DNA of 64,000 nucleotides. Origin: Pyropia haitanensis. Lineage: Eukaryota; Rhodophyta; Bangiophyceae; Bangiales; Bangiaceae. The translations under genes and the position numbers were made by a program. Each line of letters begins with the position of its first letter. Positions within the stretch are counted from its first letter, which is position 1. The notes under the pieces were generated by a model. That model did no database searches and was not told where the DNA came from. It saw nothing but the letters and a program-made list of their open reading frames with translations. Location: the NCBI GenBank assembly GCA_008729055.1, contig SDUX01000005.1, positions 1,806,875 through 1,870,874 of the forward strand, read 5' to 3'. Of this stretch, positions 13,201-24,381 are shown one piece after another.

Positions 13201-13975
13201 CTCTGTAGAACGAATCTGTGGCCTCTTTGACCACGTGCTGGGGGTTGCGCTCGGCCTCGGCGCGCTCGATGGCCGCCTGAGGCACTGGGTCGTCCTCGCT
13301 GGGGAGCTCGCACTGCTGATGCCGCATCTGATTGGGCATGTGCGGGCAAAGGAGCGGTGCGGAGCAGCCGCGCCCAATAGTGTGGACGACCCCCGACTTG
13401 CCGTAGTACACGAGCGTGCTGGCCCACGAGCCGTGTGGACCCAGGAGGGAGTCCCCGTCCGCGCTGCGCCGCCTGCCGCCGAGGCCATCACACAGCTTGT
13501 CGAGGGACGCCTCGGGCGTCTGGCCCAGGGGGCGCCTGAGGATGTAGGCGACGCCCTCTGGGTGCGTCTCCAGGTACTCTGGCATCTCGGTGATGAAGCG
13601 CACGACCGCCACGGACTGCTTGCGGTTGAGGCGGTAGCCCCTCCTGGGGACAGCCTCAAACGGCTCCACCGCTAGGGGGGGCGGCTGGTTGCTTGTGGCC
13701 GCGGCCGCCGCGGCCGCGGCGCGGGACGGCGCCTGCGCCCGCCGCATCGTGGCGGCCTGCTGGATGGCCGCTTGCTGCCGCGCCCCGGTCGTCTGGCTGC
13801 CGCCACCGTGGCGGCGTTCGTCGGCTGTCGGCCGCGGCCACCCCCGCGCCGCGACCAGCGATGGACGGCACGGCGCGACGCGGGCGCGGACGCGGGCCGC
13901 CACCCCCGCGCCCGAGGAGTAGCGGCCAGGCAGACGACCAGGGGGGAAAAGCGGCAGCGACGGGCTCTGCTGCAA
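10290..13975 (-). pseudogene. Second MULE transposase, intronless, disrupted by frameshifts and an LTR insertion
   Basis: Homologue of the transposase at 1138-4365 but encoded without introns. From 13975 (or the internal ATG at 13747) it shows, in order: an Arg/Ala-rich lead; conserved RRGYRLNRKQS; CPHREQ; a zinc ribbon (PKGCDG...FLGCARY); a C...HxH finger (VVLIGTHTHP); catalytic Asp in FCADLSFKKFG; KAAVIGECDDVYRELF; then, after a frame change near 12210, VDFCTAQ and RGCHVHMFR. A single-base slip in a GGG near 11966 moves the frame to GKNLWVRLHAAPDG. At 11751-11234 an LTR interrupts the frame immediately before the TN..ES motif (TNTQESSHHANHL), which resumes in phase below 11229. Another slip in C/G runs near 10600 precedes a Pro-rich tail and an amphipathic segment (VRAIMNSIANHDETLSRQ). 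The 3' end near 10290 is approximate. It cannot encode a full protein as written. Confidence 0.72.
11234..11751 (+). mobile_element. Solo LTR (518 bp) inserted in the MULE gene, 5-bp target duplication
   Basis: Starts TGTAGCAG and ends TTTGTCACA (TG...CA). It is flanked by identical gtggt at 11229-11233 and 11752-11756, the 5-bp target-site duplication usual for Gypsy/Copia-type integration. TATAAA lies at 11450-11455 and AATAAA at 11525-11530, so it has a promoter and a poly(A) signal on the plus strand, opposite to the gene it interrupts. A 523-bp near-identical copy is at 37117-37639. No internal retrotransposon genes are adjacent, so it is most simply a solo LTR left by LTR-LTR recombination. 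Confidence 0.85.
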
Positions 13976-15725
13976 TCGAATGCGGCGTCAGCGGCGGCGG
14001 CGGCCACGCCGCCACCGACCGCTGACCGTGGCGGGGACGGGAACGTCCACGGGAGGTCGGTGGTGGCGGAGACCTGGACGAGGGGGCGCCGGCGCCGGCA
14101 ACGGCGCCGGCGATAGGGACGTGGACGGGAACGGGGATGAGCCGGGGTCGAGGGCGGGGGCGGGGGCGGGCGGACGGTGGTGGCGACGTCGGTGGTCAGT
14201 CGCCCCGCCCGCCCCTCCCCCCCCCTAAACACGGCCTTCCAGGCACCCCCCCCCCCGCAATGGGGTCAGGAGGGCACCTCAGCCACAGCCACCCCCAGAA
14301 AATGGGGGTCACCCCCCCCCTCCGATCCTCGCCGGTGGCCGCAATCCCGGGACCCACCCCGTCCGGAGGAGGCGTTTTAACGCCCGTGCGGGAAAAAAAC
14401 ACCGAAAAAACTACCTCGTCTGGGTGTTATGGGAGACAGGTCACCCTCCCAGACGGCGCTCTATGGCGGCCACGCCGCCAAAAAAAATGGTCTGGCGCAC
14501 CCGCTAGGATCAGCTGTGGTGCGGGGGGGTGCCCCAAACAGGTGTGTGGGAGCACCTCCCCCCTCCCGAGGGATCGTTCGAGAGGGGGGGGGGTGCCCTG
14601 CCTCGCGCCGAGACCCGTAGTGTCGGGCGGCGCGGAGGCCACACAGCCGCGGCTCCTCCGCGCTGTGGCGGGCCGGCAGCAGCGCTCCCCTCATGGCAAC
14701 ACCTATTGATGGGGGGGTGTGCGAGCACCCCCGTCGCTGCAGGAAACGGGTCGTGGCGCGCCGCTTTGCCGTGGCGCCATGTGGCGTGCCGAGGGTTCAT
14801 TGCCGTCGGGCCCGCTCGAGCCTCAGTTCCGTGCATCGTAAGCGAGGAGATGCGCGGCGGGACGCGGCGGGGCAGGCCGGACCGAACATGCTCGCTGCCG
14901 CGTGTCTTTCTGGGCCATGACGGGGCGCAGTCAATCGTGCAATGACACAGTGCTTGATTCCAAGTTCATTCCCAGTAGGAGTGCAGCATCGTTACATGGG
15001 ATAGGATGGAATAAAATAAAGGTAGCACACCCTGAATTTTGATCTTCCGAATCCTTGAAATACTATCCTAACCGGAGCAAACCTACCCTATAATACCCTA
15101 CCCCGATGACCTAGACTCGTCTCCGCGGGCCCGAGCGCGCGCGCGCGCGCGCTCTGGCGGTCGACCCGACCAAGACCGCTCCCATGCGGGACGGTCCGCC
15201 GACGGGTCCGCCGCGTAAACTGGGGTGCCCCTGCGGGGTCGTGCGGCGCGAAGGAATTGTGCGGGGGCGTCTGGGGCGTCGCTGAATCACATACCCCGAC
15301 CACAGCGGGTTGACCTCCTGACAGCCAATGATTTGGCCGGGGTGCACGCTAAGTGGGCGTGTCACGGCTGTAAGGAGTCCGACAGCCCAATTCGGCGGAG
15401 CGGAGGCGGTCCGATTGTCCGCCCAACGTGGGATACCTGTAGCGTTGTGCGATTTCCTTCCACGTGTGGAAATTTCGTATGTATTACAGGAACCCTCTCG
15501 CTTACCCCGTCAGGTATGCATTTTCGTAATCCATATGTCTTTCCCTTTCTTTCCGACAGGTGGTCCTCCTTCTGGAATGGGATTCATAAGAGCCTTGTCG
15601 CGTCCAGAAGTCCGACTGGTGGGCCATCCAAGTCACGGCGGCAGGCAGACGGCGGTCTTGCTCCTCGTTCGTGTCCCGTCTCTGCCTTTCGTCGCTTTCC
15701 CGCCCATCCCTCGGCGTCCGTAGCG
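13976..15725. other. GC-rich spacer without a recognised gene
   Basis: 13,980-14,230 is a cgg/ccg-rich block upstream of the MULE start; 14,220-14,600 has runs of C and G. 14,960-15,110 is locally AT-richer (ggatggaataaaataaagg). 15,135-15,152 is an alternating gc tract. Frames crossing this region lack motifs. Its right part should contain the hAT left end, but no terminal inverted repeat was identified. Confidence 0.5.
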
Positions 15726-17921
15726 ATGGCCACTCGTCGCGGCATGTATCCTCGGGTGAGGCGGGCGGTGTGGGATTTTGCTGACGTATCGTACGATGAG
15801 GGTAAGCGCTTGTTGTCATGCAAGGCGAGCGTATGTGCGTACAAGAACCATGACAACATCACGCGTGCAGAGGCGCATTTGCGTTCGTGTGTGTTGGCCC
15901 AGGCTGAGCTTCCAGGCATGCTCTCGCGGTTGGCTGCCAGCACTTCTGCGGGCAGATCTGGAGGGGACGCCTCGTCTGGCGCGCAGACTCTTGCGCCTCT
16001 GACTCCGCACGAGTCGCCCTCATGGCAGCAGCAGTGTGCGCAACTGATGTTTGAGGGCTGCCTTCCTTTTTCCGTTTTTGACTCTGAGCCGTGGCGGCGT
16101 TTCTTTTCTCGCATATCTGGAGGTCGATTTTTCTGGCCCGGGCGACCGACGTCGGGTGGGAGGTCCTTTGCTTGACGCTTTGAGTGATGACAAGGAACAA
16201 CGCGTATATTCCAAACTGAGCCAGTCTGATTTTCTTGGCCTTACCGTTGATGGGGTGACGGACGTCAACGCAAGGGGTGTGTATAACATTATGGCGTGCA
16301 CGCCTTTACCTTTCTTACTTGGTGTCCTTCGATTGGGAGCTGCTCCCGCGTCTGCTTCGAACTTGCTGGCTTCTGTGAACGGCGCTTGCCCCCTTTTTTG
16401 ACCGCCCCCACTCTGCAGGCAGGAAACGGGCGGGGATTGAACTTCCGGAGGCCTCGTTTGCAGGAGTTGTGCCGCCGCGTCCTCTGGGGTATGTGCACGG
16501 AAAACGCGTCCGTGATGGTTTCCATGCGAAAGCTGGCGGAATGCCAGGGTTTGGTGCTGCTGTCCTATAGCTGCTTCGCGCATGTATCGAATCCTATCGG
16601 TAAGGACCTGTGCCGCCAGCCATATATCGTTTCCTCTCTTCGCGCCGTTGTTACCGCCGTTGTTTTCTTTCGACGCTACACACGCGCGCACGCAGCGTTG
16701 CAACGCGACCGTGCAACGCAGGCGCCCGCGGGCCACCGAACTCGACAGCTCGCTTCTTTCAGTGAGACTCGGTGGGTGGGACAGAGTCAGACTGTCCGCA
16801 CCTTTCTTTCCAACTTGCCTGGTCTGCGCCAGGTGCTCTTGGCGAACGGGCACGACAACCAGGGTTTCTTAGTGCCACCGGCTGTCTCCACCGCTATCAA
16901 CGATGGTGCCATTGAGGCAGTCTTGACGGCATTTTCTCCCTGTTTGGAGTTACTGGTGCGTGTGTCCGCCTCTCTAGAGGCAGATGCATCCTTCCTGTCC
17001 GCCGTCATCGGTCTTTTTTCCGGCTTCCGTATTGTACTGAGAGGCACGCATTCTGATCTTCTTGTGGAGCTGCGCTGTTTTTTGTCTTCTGCTGTTGTTT
17101 CTCGCTTCTCTGCGTGCTCCCATTTTATCTTGGTGTTGGCGTTTTAGCTGGATCCCTATTTTTCTCCTTGTCGACAGCACGTCGGGACAGAGCATTGGGG
17201 CACGGATTCGCTCCCCATGCGGCGCAACAGGGCTGTACACTACCTTTGTGGCGGTGAAGCGGACCTCGAGACCGCTGTAGTGCGCGAGCTGGGAGGTTTT
17301 TTGCGCTTCTTGGACGCCAATGCGGTGGAGACTCCCGTGGCTAGCCTGCACCCCGCCACGTGGTGGCAGGTGTATGGCGACAAGTGGCCAACCCTGCGTG
17401 AGGTGGCAGTCCGCCTGTTGCGCCTGCCGTGCTCGTCTGCAGGATCTGAACCCGCCTTTAAGCCGCTGGGGTCCTTGCTGTCGCGCCAGCGGAACCGCAC
17501 TCTGGATGGATGCGTGGACAAGCGCTGGAAGGTGTGTGTCAACAGCCGCGCGCTTGGCCGGCAAGACGCAGTTGACGCTTATACTCGCTCGGCGACTGAG
17601 CGGCGCATGGTGGAGCTTGTGTGCCGCGCCACGGCTTGCGGTGGTGGAGCGGACGGGCCCTTTGGCGGATCTGACGGACCAGCGATTGCGGCGGCTCCCC
17701 CAATCATTGGGCAACCGCCGCTCGGTCAAGATATCCCGCCAGCTCCTGCTCCTGAGCCGACTACTGCAGGTCGTGCCGCGGGGCACACGGGCGCGGGGAC
17801 TGGTGGCGACACCGACGAGTCGGAGTCTGGGTCCGACGGGGACGGTGACAGCTCCAGTTCAGCCAGCAAATTTGACGCGGCTGCGACGGATGCCTTGGTG
17901 GATTCGCTCTTTTCGGCGTAA
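15726..17921 (+). pseudogene. hAT-family transposase, frameshifted, one probable intron
   Basis: From ATG 15726: a BED-like zinc finger (SCKASVCAYK...HLRSC), then the hAT block PFSVFDSEPWRRFF. A one-base shift near 16165 continues as SDFLGLTVDGVTDVN (first catalytic Asp region), GVYNIMACTPLPF. A second shift in the poly-T near 16398 leads to MCTENASVMVSMRKL (TDN-A-M region), SYSCFAHV and SETRWVG (the tetRW motif). A probable intron of about 70-80 bp ends gttttag at 17147, followed by LDPYFSP, as in hAT C-terminal parts. The dimerisation domain follows: WWQVYGDKWPTLREVAVRLL, LPCSSAGSEPAF, LLSRQRNR. The protein ends at TAA 17919-17921 after an acidic DESESGSDGDGDSSSS tail. Both shifts could be real decay or base-calling slips; with two corrections the domain order is complete. 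The 8-bp target duplication and inverted ends were not found. Confidence 0.78.
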
Positions 17922-19783
17922 GGAGATGAGCCTGTGTGCCAGTTGCGACCACGGCGGGTGGCGCGGTGCGGTCAAAGGCGGCCGAGCCTCTATTCTCCAC
18001 TTCGACTCTGGCTGGCGCGATTCGCGCGCGTCCGCGCGTCCTGCCTGACACCCCCATCCCCCCCCCTCCCTCCCCGACGACGTCGCCTTCTTTGCATGGC
18101 GGCCGCCCCCGCAGCGGCGGCTGAACGGGTTGGTTGGCGGTGACCCCACCCTTCCCCTCCATCTTCACCTCCTCCCGCCGCACCACCACCCACGATAGTG
18201 GTGGGCGCTACCCCCCCCCCCCCCATCGCCCGATTGCCTCCCGCTGGTGGTGCCCCTCAAGGCGTTGGGCATGCCCGGCGTGCCCGCGGGCGTCGCCACC
18301 GGCACCGTCGCGCGCCCCCCCATGCCCGGTGGCTTTGACGCCGAGTACGCGGCGGGGGAGGTGGGGCGGGTTGGGGCGGCGGCCCCGCGCTGCCCCCGCG
18401 GGGGAGCCGCCCCCGCGGCAAGGCGGCGGCGCCCGCCACAAAGGCGGCGGCAGCCGCAGCCGCAGCAGCGGCAGCGGCGATCGCGGCAACGGCGGCGATG
18501 GCGGCATGGCCGCGGCCACGGCAGGCCGCGGCGGGCGAGGACGGCGGCGGCGACGGGGATGCGGACGTGGCGGCGGCTGCGGCGGCGGCGGCGGCGGTCG
18601 AATAGCATCCCGACGGGGTCGGCGCCCTCTTTGCAGGGGCCCTGCTGTGGGTGCTGCCGGCCAGCGCGTCCGAGACCGTTCGGGCGGTTAGCGCGAGCGC
18701 GCTTCTCGCCACTGCAGCGGAACGCCGCGCGGGCATCGGCGGAGGCCGGGTGGCGGCGCTGCTCGCTTACTCGGCGGCCGGCCGGCTGGGCGCCGCCGGC
18801 CTGGACGCGCCCGCCGCCGACGACCTGAGCCTGTGCGTCCGCACCGCGGGTGGCGGCGGGGGCGGCGGCGGCTGCGGCGGCGGCGCATCTGCATGTGACT
18901 TGTGTCCGTGTTTTTTTTTTTTTTGTTTCTTGTAGTGCACCTGCATGAGGAAGAGCAAAAGGCGGAAAGAAAAGCCGACACCACCACCACCACCGCCGCC
19001 GCCGCCTAGGCAAGTGCGCCGACCGGGCGCGTGCAGCACGCCGCCCGTGAAGGTGGCCGCACGTGGCGAAACGCGTCTGTCCCACCGCAGCCGCCGCACC
19101 GATGTGTTAATTCCACGTCGACAGCTCGCGACCATCAGCAATGTTCCAGGATTTCTTGAGTGCCGTCGACGGTTGCGCTCTCTTCTGAGGGCGATTCACG
19201 GTTATTGTTGTCTTAAGACCAGACTCAACTTGTGTCCCAGATTCTAAGTGCAACTCAGATGAATTTATATATGGTCCTTGTCTGGAGTTCAACTGATCGC
19301 AGTCCTACGGTTCTGCTGGCAACCAAGCGCACCCGCCGCGTGCTCTATCTTTCAGCGCGCCCTGAGACGCGTCACCAAGTCGCCCGTGTCCGCGGCTTGC
19401 CCGCCCTTTACATCGGCTGAGGGTGAGCGCGCCATTTTTTGCTGAGCAGGGTTGCGCCCTTTACGCTGTCTTCAGCGCGCGCGCGCCACTTTTTCTTTGT
19501 AGAGCACTGGCCGAACCATCTGGGCAGAGGGAAGGTGGCAGTGTCTTATGTAAAGAGACGCACGCACCGCCCCTCGCTCTCTTTTTCGCGTACCTGTGGG
19601 CCGTCCCTTCTTGTCTCCTCCCGCGTTTGTGCTGCACTGCCCTAGCTCCTGCCCTCGCCGCCCATCTTTTTCCCGTTCGCCCGCACCTTCCCCTCCCTCC
19701 TCTGCTCCCCCCTCCTCCCCCTCCCGTCCAATATTTTTCCCCCTTCCCCATTTCAAAAAGACCGTCTGCCTGTCCGCGGCGGC
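17922..19783. other. Spacer with triplet repeats; possible unidentified exon at 18641-18892
   Basis: 18,400-18,610 is a (cgg/gcg)-type triplet tract. On the plus strand, 18641-18892 could be an exon: tttgcag precedes it, its frame reads GALLWVLPASASETVRAV and continues with little repetition to SLCVRTAGGGGG, and gcat|gtgact could be a donor, with a T-rich tract and ttgtag at 18925-18935 as acceptor. No family is recognised and it may be chance. 19,100-19,440 is AT-richer and may hold the left end of the Harbinger element. 19,560-19,780 is C/T-rich leader for the gene at 19784. Confidence 0.3.
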
Positions 19784-20671
19784 ATGGCGGGCAAAAAGAC
19801 CGGGACGGGTGGCGCGGCCTCGGCCCCGCGTTCAAAGAACTTTACTGCCGGGGAGTGCATCGGCGTGCTCATGGCAGCCACTACCCACTGGGCGGCGTAC
19901 CGGGGCAGCCGCACAGGCGACAAGAAGCGCCGGTCTGGCGCCGCCTTGCTGGAGGCGTTTTCCAACGCCACGCCGGCCAAGGACCGCGGCCTAGCGCTGA
20001 CCCGCTCAGCGGAGAGTATCAACAAGAAGATCAAAAATATGCGCTCCCGCTACATGGACACGCACCAGGGGCAGAAGTCGACGGGTATGAGCACGGCCAA
20101 GCGCGAAGACCTCCTGATCAAGTTTGGGGGCGCCGAGCTGTATGACCTGGCTCGGGAGACGTTTAAGACGTCCCACGTGTCGACGCAGCTGACAGGGCGT
20201 GAGCCGGTGGACCTCTCTGCCGCCGTGCCGACCGTCGCAGGCGAGAAGGGCTCTACCACTATCGTGCCGTCGCACCCCGGCGCCAGGAGTGCTGTACGCC
20301 CTGTTGGTTCCGGCAACGCCGGTGGGGACGGCGCTGATGCCGCGGAGGAGGATGGGGGACCCGGCAGCGATGGGGGCAGCATCGGAAGCGATGGGGATAT
20401 GGATGGGGAGAGCGGCGCCGAGAGCGCGCCTGAGCCAGCCCCCCGTGATGGTAGCGCAGGGCGCACTGCCACCGCTGCTGACATTGCTGCGGCCGCATCG
20501 CCGGCCAAGAAGGCAAAGCGGGATACTGCCGTGGGGCTCTTCCGCGAATACATTTCCGAGAAGATGCGCCCCGCGTCGGTCGGCAAGGCGGGAGGCACGA
20601 CGGACAGTGATGTGCGCCAAGCGCTGGTGAATAAGATCAATTCCTATGCCGAGAAGGCGCGTCGGGGGTAG
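19784..20671 (+). CDS. Myb/SANT-like DNA-binding protein of a PIF/Harbinger transposon
   Basis: 295 codons, ATG 19784 to TAG 20669-20671, one exon, intact. Residues about 20-115 form a trihelix/SANT-like domain: KNFTAGECIGVLMAATTHW, then KRRSGAALLEAFSNATPAKDR, LTRSAESINKKIKNMRSRY. This matches the plan of the second protein of Harbinger elements, which binds the transposon ends and brings the transposase to the nucleus. A Gly/Asp/Ser-rich acidic linker (about 180-225) precedes a C-terminal helical part with a basic patch (PAKKAKRD). The DDE transposase lies 3' of it on the opposite strand, stop to stop 407 bp apart, so both genes probably belong to one element. An AATAAA follows 64 bp after the stop. 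Alternative: host SANT protein, less likely given the neighbour. Confidence 0.75.
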   Translation: MAGKKTGTGGAASAPRSKNFTAGECIGVLMAATTHWAAYRGSRTGDKKRRSGAALLEAFSNATPAKDRGLALTRSAESINKKIKNMRSRYMDTHQGQKSTGMSTAKREDLLIKFGGAELYDLARETFKTSHVSTQLTGREPVDLSAAVPTVAGEKGSTTIVPSHPGARSAVRPVGSGNAGGDGADAAEEDGGPGSDGGSIGSDGDMDGESGAESAPEPAPRDGSAGRTATAADIAAAASPAKKAKRDTAVGLFREYISEKMRPASVGKAGGTTDSDVRQALVNKINSYAEKARRG

Positions 20672-20734
20672 GCACAGGTCTCGCATCAAAGTTTCTGAAC
20701 GTACGTGTTCTCCACTTTGCATTGCTATCAATAC

Positions 20735-20740
20735 AATAAA
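20735..20740 (+). terminator. Poly(A) signal AATAAA of the SANT-like gene
   Basis: AATAAA in caatacaataaaagtgcagg, about 64 bp after the stop codon at 20671, correct strand and distance for 3'-end processing. The convergent transposase gene ends at 21079, so the two 3' regions share about 400 bp. Confidence 0.6.
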
Positions 20741-21078
20741 AGTGCAGGCGAGCGCCGGTTCACGCAATGCAATGTGGTTCAATCGCCGCCTTGTCTACCT
20801 CTCTCCCTCGCCAGTGACCGCCACAACGATTCCAAGTCTCCGCCTAGCTCCGTCCACTAGGCGTGCTCCCCCCCCCCCCCCTCTCCCCATGACCCATTCA
20901 AAAAAACCGCTCCATACGTGTAGTGGGGACCGCACCACCCCATCACCCACCGACGCCCCTGCATGAGCCCCCCCTCCGCTCTCTTCTGCGATGGGCGCGG
21001 CTCGATCCTGCAACCGCAGTCCACTACCCGCCCCTCCAGCCCCGCCAGCCATTACGCTCCCCCGGCCGCAAACGATGG

Positions 21079-23008
21079 CTACTCGGCATTGTCCACCCAC
21101 GGCAGCCCGAGAGTCTTGACCAGCTCGATACGGCGCTGGGCGCCGGCCGAAGAGACCGCATCGCCACAGTCAGGCGCAGCGAAAGCGGGCTCCTCCTCCT
21201 CAGAGTCCGCCCCAGCCTCCTCGTCATAAGCACCGTTGCACTCCTCCGAAAAATTGTGGAGAAGGACGCAGAGCTCCTGCACACTGGCAGCCAGGGATGG
21301 GTGGGCGTTTGTCATGCGCAGCACATTCCAGCGTTCTTTCAGCCTCCCAAACGCGTTTTCTACAACCACCCGCACTTTGGCGTGCAGGTGGTTGAACCGT
21401 CTTATTGACGCCACGTTGGGGCCGTGCATGTCCGCCTCACGGAACGGGGTGATCTAACAAAAAGGGGGGGGAGGGGGGGGCGGGAGAGCACAGCAGACAG
21501 GCGGATAACGCAAGATAGGCATTGCACGCGGTGGGGGATACAGCAGCTACCCAGTGAAGCTGGAGAGAAATAATGGTCAGCATCCATTGGTCGCCGAAAC
21601 ACAGAGGGCGGCCTGCGACACACGCACACGGCGCGCGCAATCAACGCCCTTGTGCAGGACCTTCCCCCATTACTCCTCCTTCCCTCCACTCCCCGCCCTC
21701 CCCCCCCTCACACTCTTTCGCCGCCCTCAGGCCTCCCACATCTCCAACCCACCGCGCCCTCAGACCCCCAAAGCAGCCGGTCCCCCACCCCCTCCCCGAT
21801 ACTGCGACACGTCCGCACCCATCCGTGAAGAGCAACTCACCAAAAATGGCGCCAGCGCAAAGCCGGCATTCCCGAGAATAAACTCCCCGTCCTCCAATGG
21901 GGGCGGGGAGCTGCTGGGGTTAACCATAGATCGATAGCACGACCGCCCTTTAAAAGCCGCGGAGTCCCCACGCGACCCAGGGAAACCCCCAATGAAGAAG
22001 CGCACCAGCCGCGTGTCTGTGATGGCGATCAACAGGAGAAAACACCGCTGATAACGGTCGGTAAAGTCCTTTTTATGCTCACCAAAAGGGGTGAGCAGAG
22101 GGGTATGACAACCATCCACAGCTCCACAGCTGCACCAACAAGAATGAGAGAAAAGCGGTGCGAACGCAAAGCCAAGTCAGTACATGCCAAAGAGGCAGCC
22201 AAACCACGACACACTCGCCTCTGGCAGCGCAATAAGAAACAAGTAATAGGGAGGAAAAGTACACCTACATGCCACGCCACCCGGTCAGGTTGCCACCGGT
22301 CAAACGAGAAAACTCGACACCAATCCTCTTGCGTTCCATCTTGTCCGGCCAGGTGGGGGGGGGCGAGCCATGCAGCATTGCCTGCACTACGGGAGAGCAA
22401 AACTTGGCAAAGGAAGACTCGGCTACATCCACAGCCCGAGCAACGACACGCTGCCGGTTGCCCTGCGCCAGCCAAAACAGAACGGCAAAGCATCGCCATT
22501 GAGGCGGAATGGCAGCCGGCCCTCGAGAAGAAGCAGGCAGATGAGGAGTTGCACGAGCCACAAGCTCGTCAAAGTGCGCCGGAGTCATACGCACATCTCG
22601 GAAAAAGGCGCCCTGCTCAATGCTTTTCCTAAAAAAACGACCCACAAGATCCCGCGCGCGCGGTGCACACGGGTTTGTCTGACCACATATATCAGACAAG
22701 TCAGCCAGCTCGGCTAGGTCCACCAGCTCGCGCGCACCACACCGACCCTCACTCCTACCTAGGTAAACAGAAGAAAAGGAACGCAGAGCACCACGCAGCT
22801 CCTCACTGTGCTGGTTGCCAGGTTTCAGAGCGTCAACCAGGGCGACGACCGCTTCCACCCACTCCAACAGCGGAGCACCATCCCCAATCGCACATAACCG
22901 GACAGCAGCGCCGCACACAGCCAGCGCGTGGGAAGTCTCTGGTAAATCGGAGTCGACGCTCGCCGCCGTGTTGAGGAAGTCCACGATCTCAGAAGGCAGG
23001 GCGACCAT
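21079..23008 (-). CDS. PIF/Harbinger DDE transposase (DDE_Tnp_4 type), three exons, intact
   Basis: Exons 23008-22269, 22129-21841 and 21453-21079 give 1,404 nt, 467 residues, with matching phases. Intron 1 (22268-22130, 139 bp) is GTAGGT...GTGCAG; intron 2 (21840-21454, 387 bp) is GTGAGT...GTTAG. The N-terminus contains the usual helical region (FRDVRMTPAHFDELVARA, SSFAKFCSPVVQAML). Catalytic acids: D252 in AVDGCHTP, D302 in PGSRGDSAAF, E375 in VVVENAFGRLKERW. ILGNAGFALAPFL and ITPFRE match the GD.GY...P.L..P segments; the usual Asp after Gly is Asn here (LGNAG), which is worth checking. An acidic DEEAGADSEEEEP stretch lies near the C-terminus. Splicing exactly joins WRG-I-CGAVDG, the canonical motif before the first Asp. 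It ends at TAG. No stop or frameshift, so the element may be recent and autonomous together with the gene at 19784. It starts next to a G-rich tract. Confidence 0.85.
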
Positions 23009-24381
23009 GTTGACCGGGGGTTGGGGGGGGGGGGGGGGTTAGGAGGCGGCGAGAAGATCAGAGTTCCGGGGGGGGAAAGGAGGGGGGGGCAAAGAGGGGG
23101 GGGGAAGGGGGCGGGGGCGGTGGGGGCGCCAAATCAGAGCGCAGATCAGAGCGCGGGGGGGGAGGGGGGGGGGAGGCGAAGAAGGTGGGAGTAGGGGGTG
23201 GGCGAGGGGCGGCGGAGGCGCGGCGCAACGAGTCTTTGGCGGGCAGGCGGGGGTTGCACCGTCAGACGGCTGTGTCTAGCGCGGAGGGTGGTGGTTCGCC
23301 TTGCGGCCCGCGTGCGTGAAACAAGAGTGAGCGAGGGTGTCGGCTGTGGGAGGGCGAAGAGTGCGCCGCGGCGGCACGCCGTTGGATGGAATGAACACTA
23401 AATTTCTGTCTCAGGATTTGACCCAGGCTCAGAATCGGAGAAACCTCCGTGGGGGTGTCTCAGACTCAAGCCAGGCCTGAGTCGCTCTGTGGCTCCATTG
23501 AGTCGCTTCATATGGAAGTCCATTTGAGTCCCTTGCTGAGTCGATTCGACTGTGAATAGTCCTCTGACCATCTTTCCGCAACGGTCACGGAATGAGATGG
23601 AGGAAATTTTTCCTGAGTCTAACGGCACAACACTATATACCTGGCTGCATGGATGGCTGAGACGCAGTTGACCAGCGCTGGACCCGGCTCTTGGCTTCGA
23701 CCAGATCGGACAAAATTGAGAAGACAGCAATACAGCGGCCGGTGCCGCGCCCGCTGCTGCGATCCCATTTGGCTCTGTGCTCAACCCATGAGTGAAGTGG
23801 GCAGACGTGAGAGACACGGGCGGCACGTATCGCTGCGGCGCGAGCAAACTGCTGCCCGCGCCGCCCCGGCTGTGCAGCTGGTTGGGGAGGCGGCCGCGGC
23901 CGTCGCTGCCCGTGCGCTTCCGCTTCCGCGCCGCGGCTGCGGGCGCCGCGGCTGTGGTGCCGCCGTGGACGGTCCGTCGCGGTCGCGGTCGGCCGCGGCT
24001 GCCGCGGTGCGCGTTGCCGCTGCCGGTGCCGCCGCCCACCGTGTCCCGGCTGCGTGGCGGGACGGCGTCTGCGCGGCGGCACGCCGCGGCGGCACGGTCG
24101 GCGCGTCGCGGCGGCGGCAGCGGCGGCCGCCGCGAGCGCTTGGGTGCTCTGTGTCGGTCGTTGGGGGCGGCGCGGCTGTCCCGTGGCGGGGTGGGTGCGG
24201 GTCTGCGCTCCCGTGTCGTCCCGCCTCCCCGCCGCCGCTCTCCTTCCCCGTGCCTGGCCGCCGCGGTTGGCGTCGCGGCGCCCCCTCGCTGACCTCGGCG
24301 CGGTCTTCCCCGCCGGGGCTGTCGTCGCCCCGCTGGCCCCCTCCGCTGCGTTACGTCCCCGCTCCCCCCCCCCACCCTCCA
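23009..24381. other. G-rich tract, TGAGTC motif cluster, GC-rich spacer; no gene
   Basis: 23,010-23,200 on the plus strand is a succession of G runs up to 15 long, with strong G-quadruplex potential, directly upstream of the Harbinger transposase start. 23,398-23,640 is clearly AT-richer and holds five TGAGTC words and one GACTCA. It could be a transposon end. 23,780-24,380 is cgg/ccg-rich; its frames on both strands are Arg/Ala-rich and overlap, so none is called. Confidence 0.5.
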
